From Treponema_B putidum (GTDB taxonomy: Bacteria > Spirochaetota > Spirochaetia > Treponematales > Treponemataceae), in NCBI RefSeq assembly GCF_007830595.1, contig NZ_VLLD01000004.1: a stretch of 64,000 nucleotides of DNA. One strand, given 5' to 3'. The translations under genes and the position numbers were made by a program. How positions within the stretch are numbered: position 1 is the stretch's first letter; each line of letters starts with the position of its first letter. The notes under the pieces are model-generated. The model was not told the origin of the DNA, did no database searches, and worked only from the letters and a program-made list of their open reading frames with translations. Positions 41,454 to 48,903 of the stretch are shown piece after piece.

Positions 41454-42620
41454 ATGTTAGGAAATTTCACGTATTCAAACCCGACGAAATTGTATTTTGG
41501 GAAGGATTCACTTCAAGAACTGCGCAAAGAGCTGCCCCATTACGGCAAGAATGTGCTGCTGATATACGGCGGCGGCTCGATTAAAAAGACCGGCGTTTAT
41601 GACACGGTTATGAGCGCATTAAAAGAGGCCGGAAAAACCGTTACGGAATTGAGCGGTGTTATGCCGAACCCGACACTCGAAAAACTATACGAAGGAGCAG
41701 CGTTGGCAAAAAAGAGCAGTGCGGATTTTATCCTTGCGGTAGGCGGAGGCTCCGTGTGCGATTATGCAAAGGCTGTATCCGTTTCTGCGCATTGTACGGA
41801 AGACCCGTGGGACAAATACTTTATCAATATGAAACCGGTGGACAATGAGATCATCCCTGTCGGCACGGTTTTGACGATGGTCGGCACCGGCTCCGAGATG
41901 AACGGCGGTTCGGTTATTACCAATCACAAGATACAGCGGAAAATCGGACGGGTGTTCGGCGAGGATGTGTTTCCTAAGTTTTCCATTTTGAACCCTGAGT
42001 TTACATACACGGTACCGTATTACCAGATGACCGCCGGATTTTTCGATATTATGTCGCATATCCTCGAGCAGTATTTTTCAGGCGATGACGACAACACCTC
42101 CGATTATATAATGGAAGGACTATTGCGTTCGCTCATCCACAGCAGCAGGATTGCAGTAAAAGATCCTAAAAACTACGAAGCCCGCAGTAATATCATGTGG
42201 ATTGCAACATGGGCGCTCAACACGCTGGTTGCAAAGGGTAAGCCAACCGATTGGATGGTGCACATGATCGGGCAATCAGTCGGCGCATTCACAGATGCCA
42301 CGCACGGAATGACGCTTTCCGCAGTTTCGCTTGCATATTACCGGCACATTATGCCGAATGCAATCCCCAAGTTTGTGCGCTATGCTCAAGCTGTTTGGAA
42401 CGTAAACCCTGTCGGTAAATCCGATCGGGAAATTGCAGAAGCCGGTCTTGCCGAAATGAAAAAGTGGATGGAAGAACTTAAGCTCGTATTGAGTCTAAAG
42501 GAACTCGGCGTTAAGGAAGATATATTCGAAGGTATCGCCGATGGAACTTTTATTCTAAAAGGCGGATACAAAATTTTAACGCATGACGAAATCGTGCAAA
42601 TATTAAAGGAGAGTATGTAA
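41454..42620 (+). CDS. Iron-containing alcohol dehydrogenase (YqhD/BDH-like)
   Basis: 388 aa group III dehydrogenase. N-terminal NFTYSNPTKLYFGKDSL and dinucleotide-binding YGGGSIKKTG, GGGSVCDYAKAVS. Metal ligands are in DIMSHILEQYF (Asp, His, about 201-205) and HMIGQSVGAFTDATHGM (two His, about 270-286). Reduces aldehydes such as butyraldehyde or methylglyoxal with NAD(P)H. AGGAGG ribosome site. Followed after 3 nt by the cyclophilin-like lipoprotein gene, so the pair is one operon. Confidence 0.93.
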   Translation: MLGNFTYSNPTKLYFGKDSLQELRKELPHYGKNVLLIYGGGSIKKTGVYDTVMSALKEAGKTVTELSGVMPNPTLEKLYEGAALAKKSSADFILAVGGGSVCDYAKAVSVSAHCTEDPWDKYFINMKPVDNEIIPVGTVLTMVGTGSEMNGGSVITNHKIQRKIGRVFGEDVFPKFSILNPEFTYTVPYYQMTAGFFDIMSHILEQYFSGDDDNTSDYIMEGLLRSLIHSSRIAVKDPKNYEARSNIMWIATWALNTLVAKGKPTDWMVHMIGQSVGAFTDATHGMTLSAVSLAYYRHIMPNAIPKFVRYAQAVWNVNPVGKSDREIAEAGLAEMKKWMEELKLVLSLKELGVKEDIFEGIADGTFILKGGYKILTHDEIVQILKESM

Positions 42621-42623
42621 GCT

Positions 42624-43094
42624 ATGATAAAAAAACTCGTAAGTACGATATTAGCCGTCTTGTGTATTCTTTCAGCTTGCGCTCTCGATGAAAACGGCGA
42701 TAAAGATGCACAAGCCTCAAAAATAGGAGCCAAAACAATGAAAATAACGATTACGGTAAACGGTAAAACGCTCACAGCGTCTTTATACGATAATTCTTCC
42801 GCCCGTGCGCTGGTTGAGTTGCTGCAAAAAGGTGAGGTTACCATCGACATGCACGACTACGGTAATTTTGAAAAAGTCGGCGATTTACCGGTAAGCCTCC
42901 CGCGCAATGATAAGCAGACCAACACCGATGCAGGCGATCTGATTTTATATCAGGGAAAATCATTTGTAATTTACTACGATAAAAACTCGTGGAATTTTAC
43001 CCCGCTGGGGAAGCTGGAGGGCATAACTAAGGCTGAACTGAAAGCTCTGCTCGGAACAGGAAACGTTACGGCAGTGCTCAAGAATGCGGAGTAG
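42624..43094 (+). CDS. Cyclophilin-like fold lipoprotein
   Basis: 156 aa. A lipoprotein signal peptide (lipobox ILSAC, about residues 15-19) and a ~20-residue linker precede the same cyclophilin-like domain as the cytoplasmic protein at 36165. The domain begins at an internal Met (MKITITVNGKT), where an AGGAGC site also lies, so both an exported and a cytoplasmic form could be made. Cotranscribed with the alcohol dehydrogenase. Function unknown. Confidence 0.85.
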   Translation: MIKKLVSTILAVLCILSACALDENGDKDAQASKIGAKTMKITITVNGKTLTASLYDNSSARALVELLQKGEVTIDMHDYGNFEKVGDLPVSLPRNDKQTNTDAGDLILYQGKSFVIYYDKNSWNFTPLGKLEGITKAELKALLGTGNVTAVLKNAE

Positions 43095-43121
43095 ACAAAA
43101 CTTGCTTTATTGTATCCTTAA

Positions 43122-43166
43122 AATGCAGCAGTTGAGAGAATATCAATTCTCAAAGACTGCTGCATT
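43122..43166. terminator. Long stem-loop terminator after the dehydrogenase operon
   Basis: AATGCAGCAGT...AGACTGCTGCATT with an inner GAGAAT/ATTCTC stem; about 18 paired bases. No long T-run, so termination is inferred from position. Confidence 0.55.
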
Positions 43167-43296
43167 CGTGCGTGATAGCGCACACCTCAATCGCATCTAA
43201 ATCTAAGGTAACCCTCTACAAACTGATATTTTTAGAAGCTCCCGGTACTCAGCCATGATTTTTGCACTATTCGACGTGCCGCAGATATATGATTGC
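43167..43296. other. Junction left of the silent hsdS cassette
   Basis: Homology to the expressed hsdS begins abruptly at 43297. The bases to its left carry no recognised gene. The minus-strand frame here contains ICGTSNSAKIMAEYRELLKIS, protein-like but unplaced. Confidence 0.4.
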
Positions 43297-44675
43297 ATAA
43301 CAGGCACTATGAGAAGTTCGCAGACGGCAGGGTAAAGGATATCGAGGACGAAATTCCCTTCGCCGAGCCGGAAGGATGGGCTTGGTGTAGGTTGGGGGAG
43401 ATTTACTATCATACAACAGGAAAAGCATTAAAAAAATCTAATGAAAAAGGCTCTTTAAAAAAATATATCACCACATCAAACTTATATTGGGATACTTTTG
43501 ATTTTTCAAAAGTGAGATCCATGTATTTTACAGACGAAGAACTTGATAAATGCACAATAAAAAAAGGTGATTTAGTAGTATGCAATGGTGGAGATGTTGG
43601 CAGGGCAGCAATTTGGAATTATGACCACGATATTTGTTACCAGAACCATGTTTCTAGAATGCGTCCAAAGATAAATGGTGTAGAAAATAGATTTTTCTTA
43701 TATGTTCTGATGTTTTATAAAGAACAGAATTTACTTAGTGGGAAAGGAATAGGTATTTCATCTCTTTCAGCCAGTGATTTGTTATCTGCAATAGTTCCAC
43801 TTCCACCAACTAATCAACAAAGACTTATTGTTTCTGAAATACAGAAAATCTTTGCACAAATCGATTTGTTAGAACAAAACAAAGTAGACCTGCAAACAGC
43901 CGTCAAACAGGCAAAAAGCAAAATCCTAGACTTAGCTATCCGCGGGAAACTTGTTCCTCAAGATCCTGCCGACGAACCTGCAAGTGTTATGCTGGAAAAA
44001 CTCCGTGCTGAAAAAGAGGCTAAAATCGCTGCCGGAGAGATAAAACGGGATAAGAATGATTCGTATATTTATAAAAATTCTACTGATAATTGTTATTATG
44101 AGAAGTTCTTTGGAAAAAAAGATCTTTTTATTGATAATGAGATTCCTTTTGAACTGCCGGCAAAATGGCGATGGTGCAGGTTGGGGGAAGTGTGTGATTA
44201 TGGTAAATGCGAAAATATTGAAGTATTTAAACTGAAACCAGATGATTGGATTCTCGATTTGGAAGATATTGAAAAAGATTCTGGAAAAATAATCACTTTT
44301 CATAGTTTTGCAGAACGAAGATCAGAAAGCACCAAACATATATTCCGTAAAGGAGACCTTTTATACAGTAAATTACGACCATATCTGAATAAAGTTGTAA
44401 TTGCGCCAAAGGACGGCTTTTGTACTTCTGAAATTCTGCCATTAAACTTCAACGGAGTTCTATTAAATGAATTTGCGCAGAGACTTCTGATGTCATTCTT
44501 TTTTTTGTCAACGGTAAATATGCTGGTCTACGGCGTAAAGATGCCTCGCTTAGGAAGAGATGATGCAAAAAAAATATTCATCCCTATTCCTCCAATTTCA
44601 GAACAAAAAAGAATCGTTGCTAAAATTGAAGAAATATTTAATGCTTTAGACGATATTCAAAGAAATCTCATCTAA
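43293..44675 (+). CDS. hsdS: Silent hsdS cassette 1: type I specificity subunit lacking its N-terminus
   Basis: 460-codon frame. It starts inside an hsdS gene: NRHYEKFADGR corresponds to about residue 64 of the expressed HsdS at 46513-48060. Order: half-site recognition domain 1 (about 36-180), central conserved region (QTAVKQAKSKILDLAIRGKLVPQDP, about 196-260), recognition domain 2 (about 300-440). No ribosome site or N-terminal conserved region, so it is probably unexpressed and serves as a donor of recognition domains. It lies opposite in orientation to the expressed gene and overlaps cassette 2 tail-to-tail by 30 nt. Confidence 0.85.
   Translation: MHNRHYEKFADGRVKDIEDEIPFAEPEGWAWCRLGEIYYHTTGKALKKSNEKGSLKKYITTSNLYWDTFDFSKVRSMYFTDEELDKCTIKKGDLVVCNGGDVGRAAIWNYDHDICYQNHVSRMRPKINGVENRFFLYVLMFYKEQNLLSGKGIGISSLSASDLLSAIVPLPPTNQQRLIVSEIQKIFAQIDLLEQNKVDLQTAVKQAKSKILDLAIRGKLVPQDPADEPASVMLEKLRAEKEAKIAAGEIKRDKNDSYIYKNSTDNCYYEKFFGKKDLFIDNEIPFELPAKWRWCRLGEVCDYGKCENIEVFKLKPDDWILDLEDIEKDSGKIITFHSFAERRSESTKHIFRKGDLLYSKLRPYLNKVVIAPKDGFCTSEILPLNFNGVLLNEFAQRLLMSFFFLSTVNMLVYGVKMPRLGRDDAKKIFIPIPPISEQKRIVAKIEEIFNALDDIQRNLI
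44030..44108 (+). repeat. 79-bp perfect inverted repeat, arm 1
   Basis: Identical to the reverse complement of 45219-45297 over all 79 bases. It encodes the end of the hsdS central conserved region (AGEIKRDKNDSYIYKNST), immediately before recognition domain 2. Confidence 0.95.
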
Positions 44676-45302
44676 TTTTTTCATTAACTTATTGATGGTT
44701 CTACATATTTTGATCTGTTCATTTAACGGTGGAATTGGAATAAGAGTTTCTGCAATAAATTCTTTTCCAATCCTTTGTTGTCCTACAGCACCGGTGAAAT
44801 TATTGATTCCTTCCTTTATGAAAGTATCTGTTTTTATAAACCAAAATACATATTCATTGAAAATATATTCATTGTTTGTTCGTAATATATGTAATTCTGT
44901 TGTTCCGGCCCCATATTTGTTCTTTAAGTTCTTAAAAATCACAGATTTTCTATTTTCAAAACAAGGTGTAATCTTTGCAATTCCAATATCATTATCCGCA
45001 AAATGACTAAATCCTGATTTTACAGTTTCCCATCTTTGCAATTCATAGGTAAAATTGTTATTAAACTCGGAATCAATTAAAGTCATTGGTACAAAAGAAA
45101 CTTCCAAAGTATTATCCAATTTATTCTTAGGATTTATTTCACATATTGAAGAAATTTTTTGCCAGCACCAACCTTCCGGTAAATCAAACGGTATTTCGAT
45201 CTGTTCCTCTGTCCCATCGAACTTCTCATAATAACAATTATCAGTAGAATTTTTATAAATATACGAATCATTCTTATCCCGTTTTATCTCTCCGGCATCC
45301 AA
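44646..45302 (-). CDS. hsdS: Silent hsdS cassette 2: single recognition half
   Basis: 218 codons. Begins within the central conserved region (AGEIKRDKNDSYIYKNSTDN) and contains one recognition domain (about 40-190) and the terminal coiled part (LNEQIKICRTINKLMKKLDEI). There is no start codon with a ribosome site. It matches the position of recognition domain 2 and differs in sequence from the versions in cassette 1 and the expressed gene, so the locus holds three alternative second domains. Confidence 0.82.
   Translation of the reverse strand: MDAGEIKRDKNDSYIYKNSTDNCYYEKFDGTEEQIEIPFDLPEGWCWQKISSICEINPKNKLDNTLEVSFVPMTLIDSEFNNNFTYELQRWETVKSGFSHFADNDIGIAKITPCFENRKSVIFKNLKNKYGAGTTELHILRTNNEYIFNEYVFWFIKTDTFIKEGINNFTGAVGQQRIGKEFIAETLIPIPPLNEQIKICRTINKLMKKLDEISLNIV
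45219..45297 (-). repeat. 79-bp perfect inverted repeat, arm 2
   Basis: Partner of 44030-44108. Recombination between the arms would invert about 1.1 kb and swap the second recognition domains of cassettes 1 and 2. Confidence 0.95.
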
Positions 45303-45307
45303 AGAAT

Positions 45308-45352
45308 GGTACCGCTTTTGTAAATATACGAATCATTCTTATCCCGTTTTAT
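45308..45352 (-). repeat. Truncated extra copy of the hsdS conserved-region repeat
   Basis: Minus strand reads GATAAAACGGGATAAGAATG... then switches to the ...TTTACAAAAGCGGTACC ending typical of the expressed hsdS, i.e. a chimaera of the two repeat versions. It directly precedes arm 2. Looks like a scar of an earlier recombination. Confidence 0.7.
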
Positions 45353-45431
45353 CACGGATTTCGGAAATCACATTACAAGTATACTCTCTGGTAAGCGAGA
45401 GATCGCTAATCTTGTTTATTGGGAGGTCGTT

Positions 45432-46241
45432 ATGGAAAACGGCACAAGTTTTGAAGAGTATTTGAAGAAAAGTAATCTTTCTCAGAATACTCTTACATCG
45501 TATTTATGGACAGTTAAATACTACACAGAACATTATGATTCTGTCAGTAAGGAAAATCTGCTTGCATACAAAGGCTATCTGATTGAATTCTTTAAACCGA
45601 AAACGGTGAATTTAAGGATTCAGGGAATTAACAAGTATTTGCAGTTTATACATAAAGATCAGCTGCAGTTAAAATTTGTAAAAGTTCAGCAGAAGAACTT
45701 CCTTGAAAATGTTATCAGTAACGCCGACTATCAATTTTTGAAATCAAGCCTTAAAAGAGACGGAAATCGAGAATGGTATTTTGTCGTGTGGTTTCTCGCA
45801 GCGACAGGGGCGCGAGTCAGTGAGCTTATTCAGATAAAAGTTGAGCATGTTAAGTTGGGATATTTTGATCTATATTCAAAGGGCGGAAAGCTCAGGCGGC
45901 TCTATATTCCAAAGATTTTGAAGGAAGAAGCCTTACAATGGCTGGAATCAATCAGGCGTGAGTCCGGCTATCTGTTTCTAAATCGCTTTGAAAAGCATAT
46001 CACCACCCGAGGAATTGCGCAACAGCTAAAGAATTATGCCAAAAAATACGGAATAAATGAAAAAGTTGTCTATCCGCATTCATTCCGGCACCGCTATGCA
46101 AAGAATTTTCTTGAAAAGTTCAATGATATTTCTCTTCTTGCCGATTTAATGGGACATGAAAGTATCGAAACAACACGCATTTATTTACGCCGCACCGCAA
46201 GCGAACAACGGGAACTGGTCGATAGCATTGTAACATGGTAA
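45432..46241 (+). CDS. Tyrosine recombinase, probable hsdS invertase
   Basis: 269 aa phage-integrase family. An N-terminal SAM-like DNA-binding domain (about 1-90) is followed by the catalytic domain. Catalytic residues are all visible: Arg in TGARVSEL (about 121), Lys in YSKGGKLRR, HSFRH (His and Arg, about 218-221), His in MGHESIETT and the nucleophile Tyr in RIYLRR. GGGAGG ribosome site. It sits between the silent cassettes and the expressed hsdS, where recombinases of invertible type I loci are typically encoded. A terminator follows. Confidence 0.92.
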   Translation: MENGTSFEEYLKKSNLSQNTLTSYLWTVKYYTEHYDSVSKENLLAYKGYLIEFFKPKTVNLRIQGINKYLQFIHKDQLQLKFVKVQQKNFLENVISNADYQFLKSSLKRDGNREWYFVVWFLAATGARVSELIQIKVEHVKLGYFDLYSKGGKLRRLYIPKILKEEALQWLESIRRESGYLFLNRFEKHITTRGIAQQLKNYAKKYGINEKVVYPHSFRHRYAKNFLEKFNDISLLADLMGHESIETTRIYLRRTASEQRELVDSIVTW

Positions 46242-46512
46242 AAATTAGAACCGTCCAAAAATTTTAATTTTCTGGACGGTTTTCTTACTTTAAACTGCTC
46301 ATCTTTTGAAAAACTACATCGGCAATTCCAAGTAATAATTCTCATAGCAAACTCTTATTATCCTCTACAATATAGAGTTCGCCTAATATTCACCCAACCT
46401 GTAACAGAATTTGCCTCTGTTGCCAGCTTGAAGAGAATGTTATTCATCGCTTATCTCTTTTAGTTTTTTAATAGTATCTTGATCTTTTCTCCATACATCC
46501 ATTGAACCAAAA
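46242..46512. other. Gap between recombinase and expressed hsdS
   Basis: Begins with the recombinase terminator. No certain gene. The minus strand holds a 20-codon frame VWRKDQDTIKKLKEISDE that might be a remnant of a YoeB-like toxin, too short to name. Confidence 0.4.
46249..46281 (+). terminator. Recombinase terminator
   Basis: AACCGTCCA (46249-46257) / TGGACGGTT (46273-46281) followed by TTTCTT. Confidence 0.75.
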
Positions 46513-48060
46513 CTATTTTGTTAGTGTAGTTGTGATAAAATCAAGCTGAGCAAACAGTTCTTCAATTTTGGCAACGATTCGTTTTTGTTCGGCGAGTGGG
46601 GGGAGAGGAATTAGAAAATCATTTATTTGAGTAAGAATAATACGTTTTAAAGCAGAACCTTTTGCATTCTTTTTCATTTTGTTCTGTAGTAAATCAGATA
46701 TTAAAATATATGCTAGAAACCAAGATAAAATTCCTTTTGAAGGTTTGATAAGAGCAACACTTGATAACATACTAAAAGGATAATTTAAATTATTAACAGC
46801 AACTTCTCCAATAGTCCCGTCTTTAGTTAATAAGACATCATTCAATTCAGGCGAACATCTGCTATAAATAGACTCATGTATTTCTTTAGAAACATACGTT
46901 GCATCATCTAAACAAATTTCTAGATTTTTTATATTCTTTGCTGTGATATAAAGAAAGGCCCCTGAAGCACTATTCGGTGGTGAATTATGTGTACCATCAG
47001 TAATTGGTTTTCTGCATACTTCAGGCAATCTACACCAAGCCCATCCATCCGGCACGGCAAACGGGATTTCGTCAGAAATATTTTCCTCGCCACCATCGGT
47101 ATATTTTTGATAATAACAATTATCGGTACCGCTTTTGTAAATATACGAATCATTCTTGCCTCGTTTCATCTCTCCGGCTGCAATCTTTGCTTCTTTTTCA
47201 GCACGGAGTCTCTCCAGCATAACGGAGGCAGGTTCATCGGCAGGATCTTGCGGAACAAGTTTCCCGCGGATTGCAAGATCAAGGATTTTTGACTTCGCCT
47301 GTTTGACGGCTGTCTGTAAGTCGGCTTTATTTTGTTCCATCAGGTCGATTTCTGCAAAAATTGTTTCAATTTTTGCGACGATGCGTTGCTGCTCCGAGAG
47401 GGGCGGGAGAGGAAGAAGAAATTGTTTTACGGTTGGAACAGTGAGCTGAGGAATGCTGGAACCTTCTGAAAAAGAAAATAGTGCATCAAATGAGAACTTT
47501 AAAAAAACTAAATTAATACATTCTATAAATGGAATTATAGTAATTAGTCGAATAATAGGCACAAAAGGTTCATTTCTAATACATGAAAAGCCTATTGTTC
47601 CCCTTGCAGAAATAGTAAGGCTAGAAACATTAACTACAGATTTATCCGTGAAACCATATAGACCATTATTTTCAATTCCATTTGAATATATAGGAATATT
47701 ACATTTGTCTGATTTTGTTTTTTCGTAAATAATTGGTCTATCACCGCCTGCAAATATGGAAGCTGAAATATTCGGTAACCTACACCACGCCCAGCCCTCC
47801 GGCACGGCAAACGGGATTTCGTCCTCGATATCCTTTATCCTGCCGTCGGCGAACTTCTCATAGTGCCTGTTATCATCACCGAAAAAAATATACGAATCAT
47901 TTTTACCGCGTTTCAGTTCACAGGAAGCGATTTTTTTCTCTTTTTCAGCACGGATTTTTTCAAGGAGTATGGCTGCGCTCTCATCGGCCGGGTCTTGCTT
48001 TACCAGCTTTCCGTGAATTGCGAGGTCTAATATTTTTTGACGTAATGCATTTGTGTTCAC
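46513..48060 (-). CDS. hsdS: Type I restriction-modification specificity subunit HsdS (expressed copy)
   Basis: 515 aa. N-terminal conserved region (ALRQKILDLAIHGKLVKQDPADE, 1-63), recognition domain 1 (about 96-240), central conserved region (DLQTAVKQAKSKILDLAIRGKLVPQDP, about 258-330), recognition domain 2 (about 345-490) and terminal helix PLPPLAEQKRIVAKIEELFAQL. HsdS selects the bipartite DNA target for HsdM and HsdR. It lies 27 nt after the fic gene, in the same operon as hsdM and hsdR. Its conserved regions are inverted relative to cassette 1, allowing exchange of either domain. Confidence 0.92.
   Translation of the reverse strand: MNTNALRQKILDLAIHGKLVKQDPADESAAILLEKIRAEKEKKIASCELKRGKNDSYIFFGDDNRHYEKFADGRIKDIEDEIPFAVPEGWAWCRLPNISASIFAGGDRPIIYEKTKSDKCNIPIYSNGIENNGLYGFTDKSVVNVSSLTISARGTIGFSCIRNEPFVPIIRLITIIPFIECINLVFLKFSFDALFSFSEGSSIPQLTVPTVKQFLLPLPPLSEQQRIVAKIETIFAEIDLMEQNKADLQTAVKQAKSKILDLAIRGKLVPQDPADEPASVMLERLRAEKEAKIAAGEMKRGKNDSYIYKSGTDNCYYQKYTDGGEENISDEIPFAVPDGWAWCRLPEVCRKPITDGTHNSPPNSASGAFLYITAKNIKNLEICLDDATYVSKEIHESIYSRCSPELNDVLLTKDGTIGEVAVNNLNYPFSMLSSVALIKPSKGILSWFLAYILISDLLQNKMKKNAKGSALKRIILTQINDFLIPLPPLAEQKRIVAKIEELFAQLDFITTTLTK
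47779..47872 (-). repeat. Partner of the left end of silent cassette 1 (imperfect inverted repeat)
   Basis: Encodes NRHYEKFADGRIKDIEDEIPFA. Matches 43297-43394 in inverted orientation, starting with 25 identical bases (to within one end) and then scattered differences. This is the natural crossover segment for exchange of recognition domain 1. Confidence 0.75.
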
Positions 48061-48087
48061 GTTATAATCTCCCTGTAACAGCCATTA

Positions 48088-48903
48088 TCAGCTGCCGCTC
48101 ATTTCAAGCGAGGTTTTATATTCTTCTATCTGCTCGCTCAAATTCCCTATATGGTGCGAAAACATAAAATGTAAGAACTCCGCAGGATCATCCTTGTCTT
48201 GTAAAGAAGAAAGACTTTGAATATATTCCGCTCTATTTTCCTTTTTTATAATCGAAGGAATTATTCCAGCCTCATATTGGATAAAATTCATTAAAAGCCG
48301 GCTCATTCGTCCATTCCCGTCGGCCCAAGGATGAATGTGAACAAGTTTATAATGAGCGCGAAAGCTAAAAGCGTATTGAGCTTCTATATCTTTTTCTGCA
48401 ATGCTTTTTCTTTCCGAATTGAACCAAGCACAAAATTCTTCCAGTTTTTGCGGAAGCTTCTGCCATGCCATATAACTCTTCCCGCCCCGTCCCGCACTGA
48501 CATTTAAAGGCTTGAGTTCTCCTTTTGCAGAAGAAAATGTTCCGCCGATTGTATTGTATACAGTGCCGGTGTTTTTCATTACGAGAGCTGAAAGTTCACA
48601 AAGGATTTCCGGTGTGATTTGCGTATGCTGTTTTGCAAGTTCAAAGCTTTTTTCGTATGCAGCTTTTAGGTCAAGGTTCATAAGCTGTTCATGAATCGGT
48701 TTATTTGCACTTATCCCTTCGTCAAAAAGCAACTGATTTTCAATTTCCGTTACGGTAGAACCTTCTATTGCTGTTGAATGTGTGATAATCGAATATAAAT
48801 AGAATTTATCATAATCAAGCTGCTGAGAAATTTGCAGCTTGTCGTATTCGTTTATAACTTCTGAAAGTTTATTAAAGTTTTGTTCTTCGTTCCGATTTAT
48901 CAT
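48088..48903 (-). CDS. Fic-domain protein (putative AMPylase)
   Basis: 271 aa. The Fic core motif HPWADGNGRMSR (near residue 198) carries the catalytic His and the anion-binding loop. An N-terminal STAIEG (near 52) fits the (S/T)xxxE(G/N) autoinhibitory motif, so this is a class II Fic with self-inhibition. Fic enzymes usually transfer AMP to a hydroxyl side chain of a target protein. The ATG overlaps the hsdM stop by 4 nt (ATGA), placing it firmly in the type I operon between hsdM and hsdS. Role within restriction is unknown. Confidence 0.92.
   Translation of the reverse strand: MINRNEEQNFNKLSEVINEYDKLQISQQLDYDKFYLYSIITHSTAIEGSTVTEIENQLLFDEGISANKPIHEQLMNLDLKAAYEKSFELAKQHTQITPEILCELSALVMKNTGTVYNTIGGTFSSAKGELKPLNVSAGRGGKSYMAWQKLPQKLEEFCAWFNSERKSIAEKDIEAQYAFSFRAHYKLVHIHPWADGNGRMSRLLMNFIQYEAGIIPSIIKKENRAEYIQSLSSLQDKDDPAEFLHFMFSHHIGNLSEQIEEYKTSLEMSGS

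Noticed and set aside
46440..46512. Possible YoeB toxin remnant (VWRKDQDTIKKLKEI)
   Set aside because: Only about 20 residues, no antitoxin partner; similarity too weak to call.
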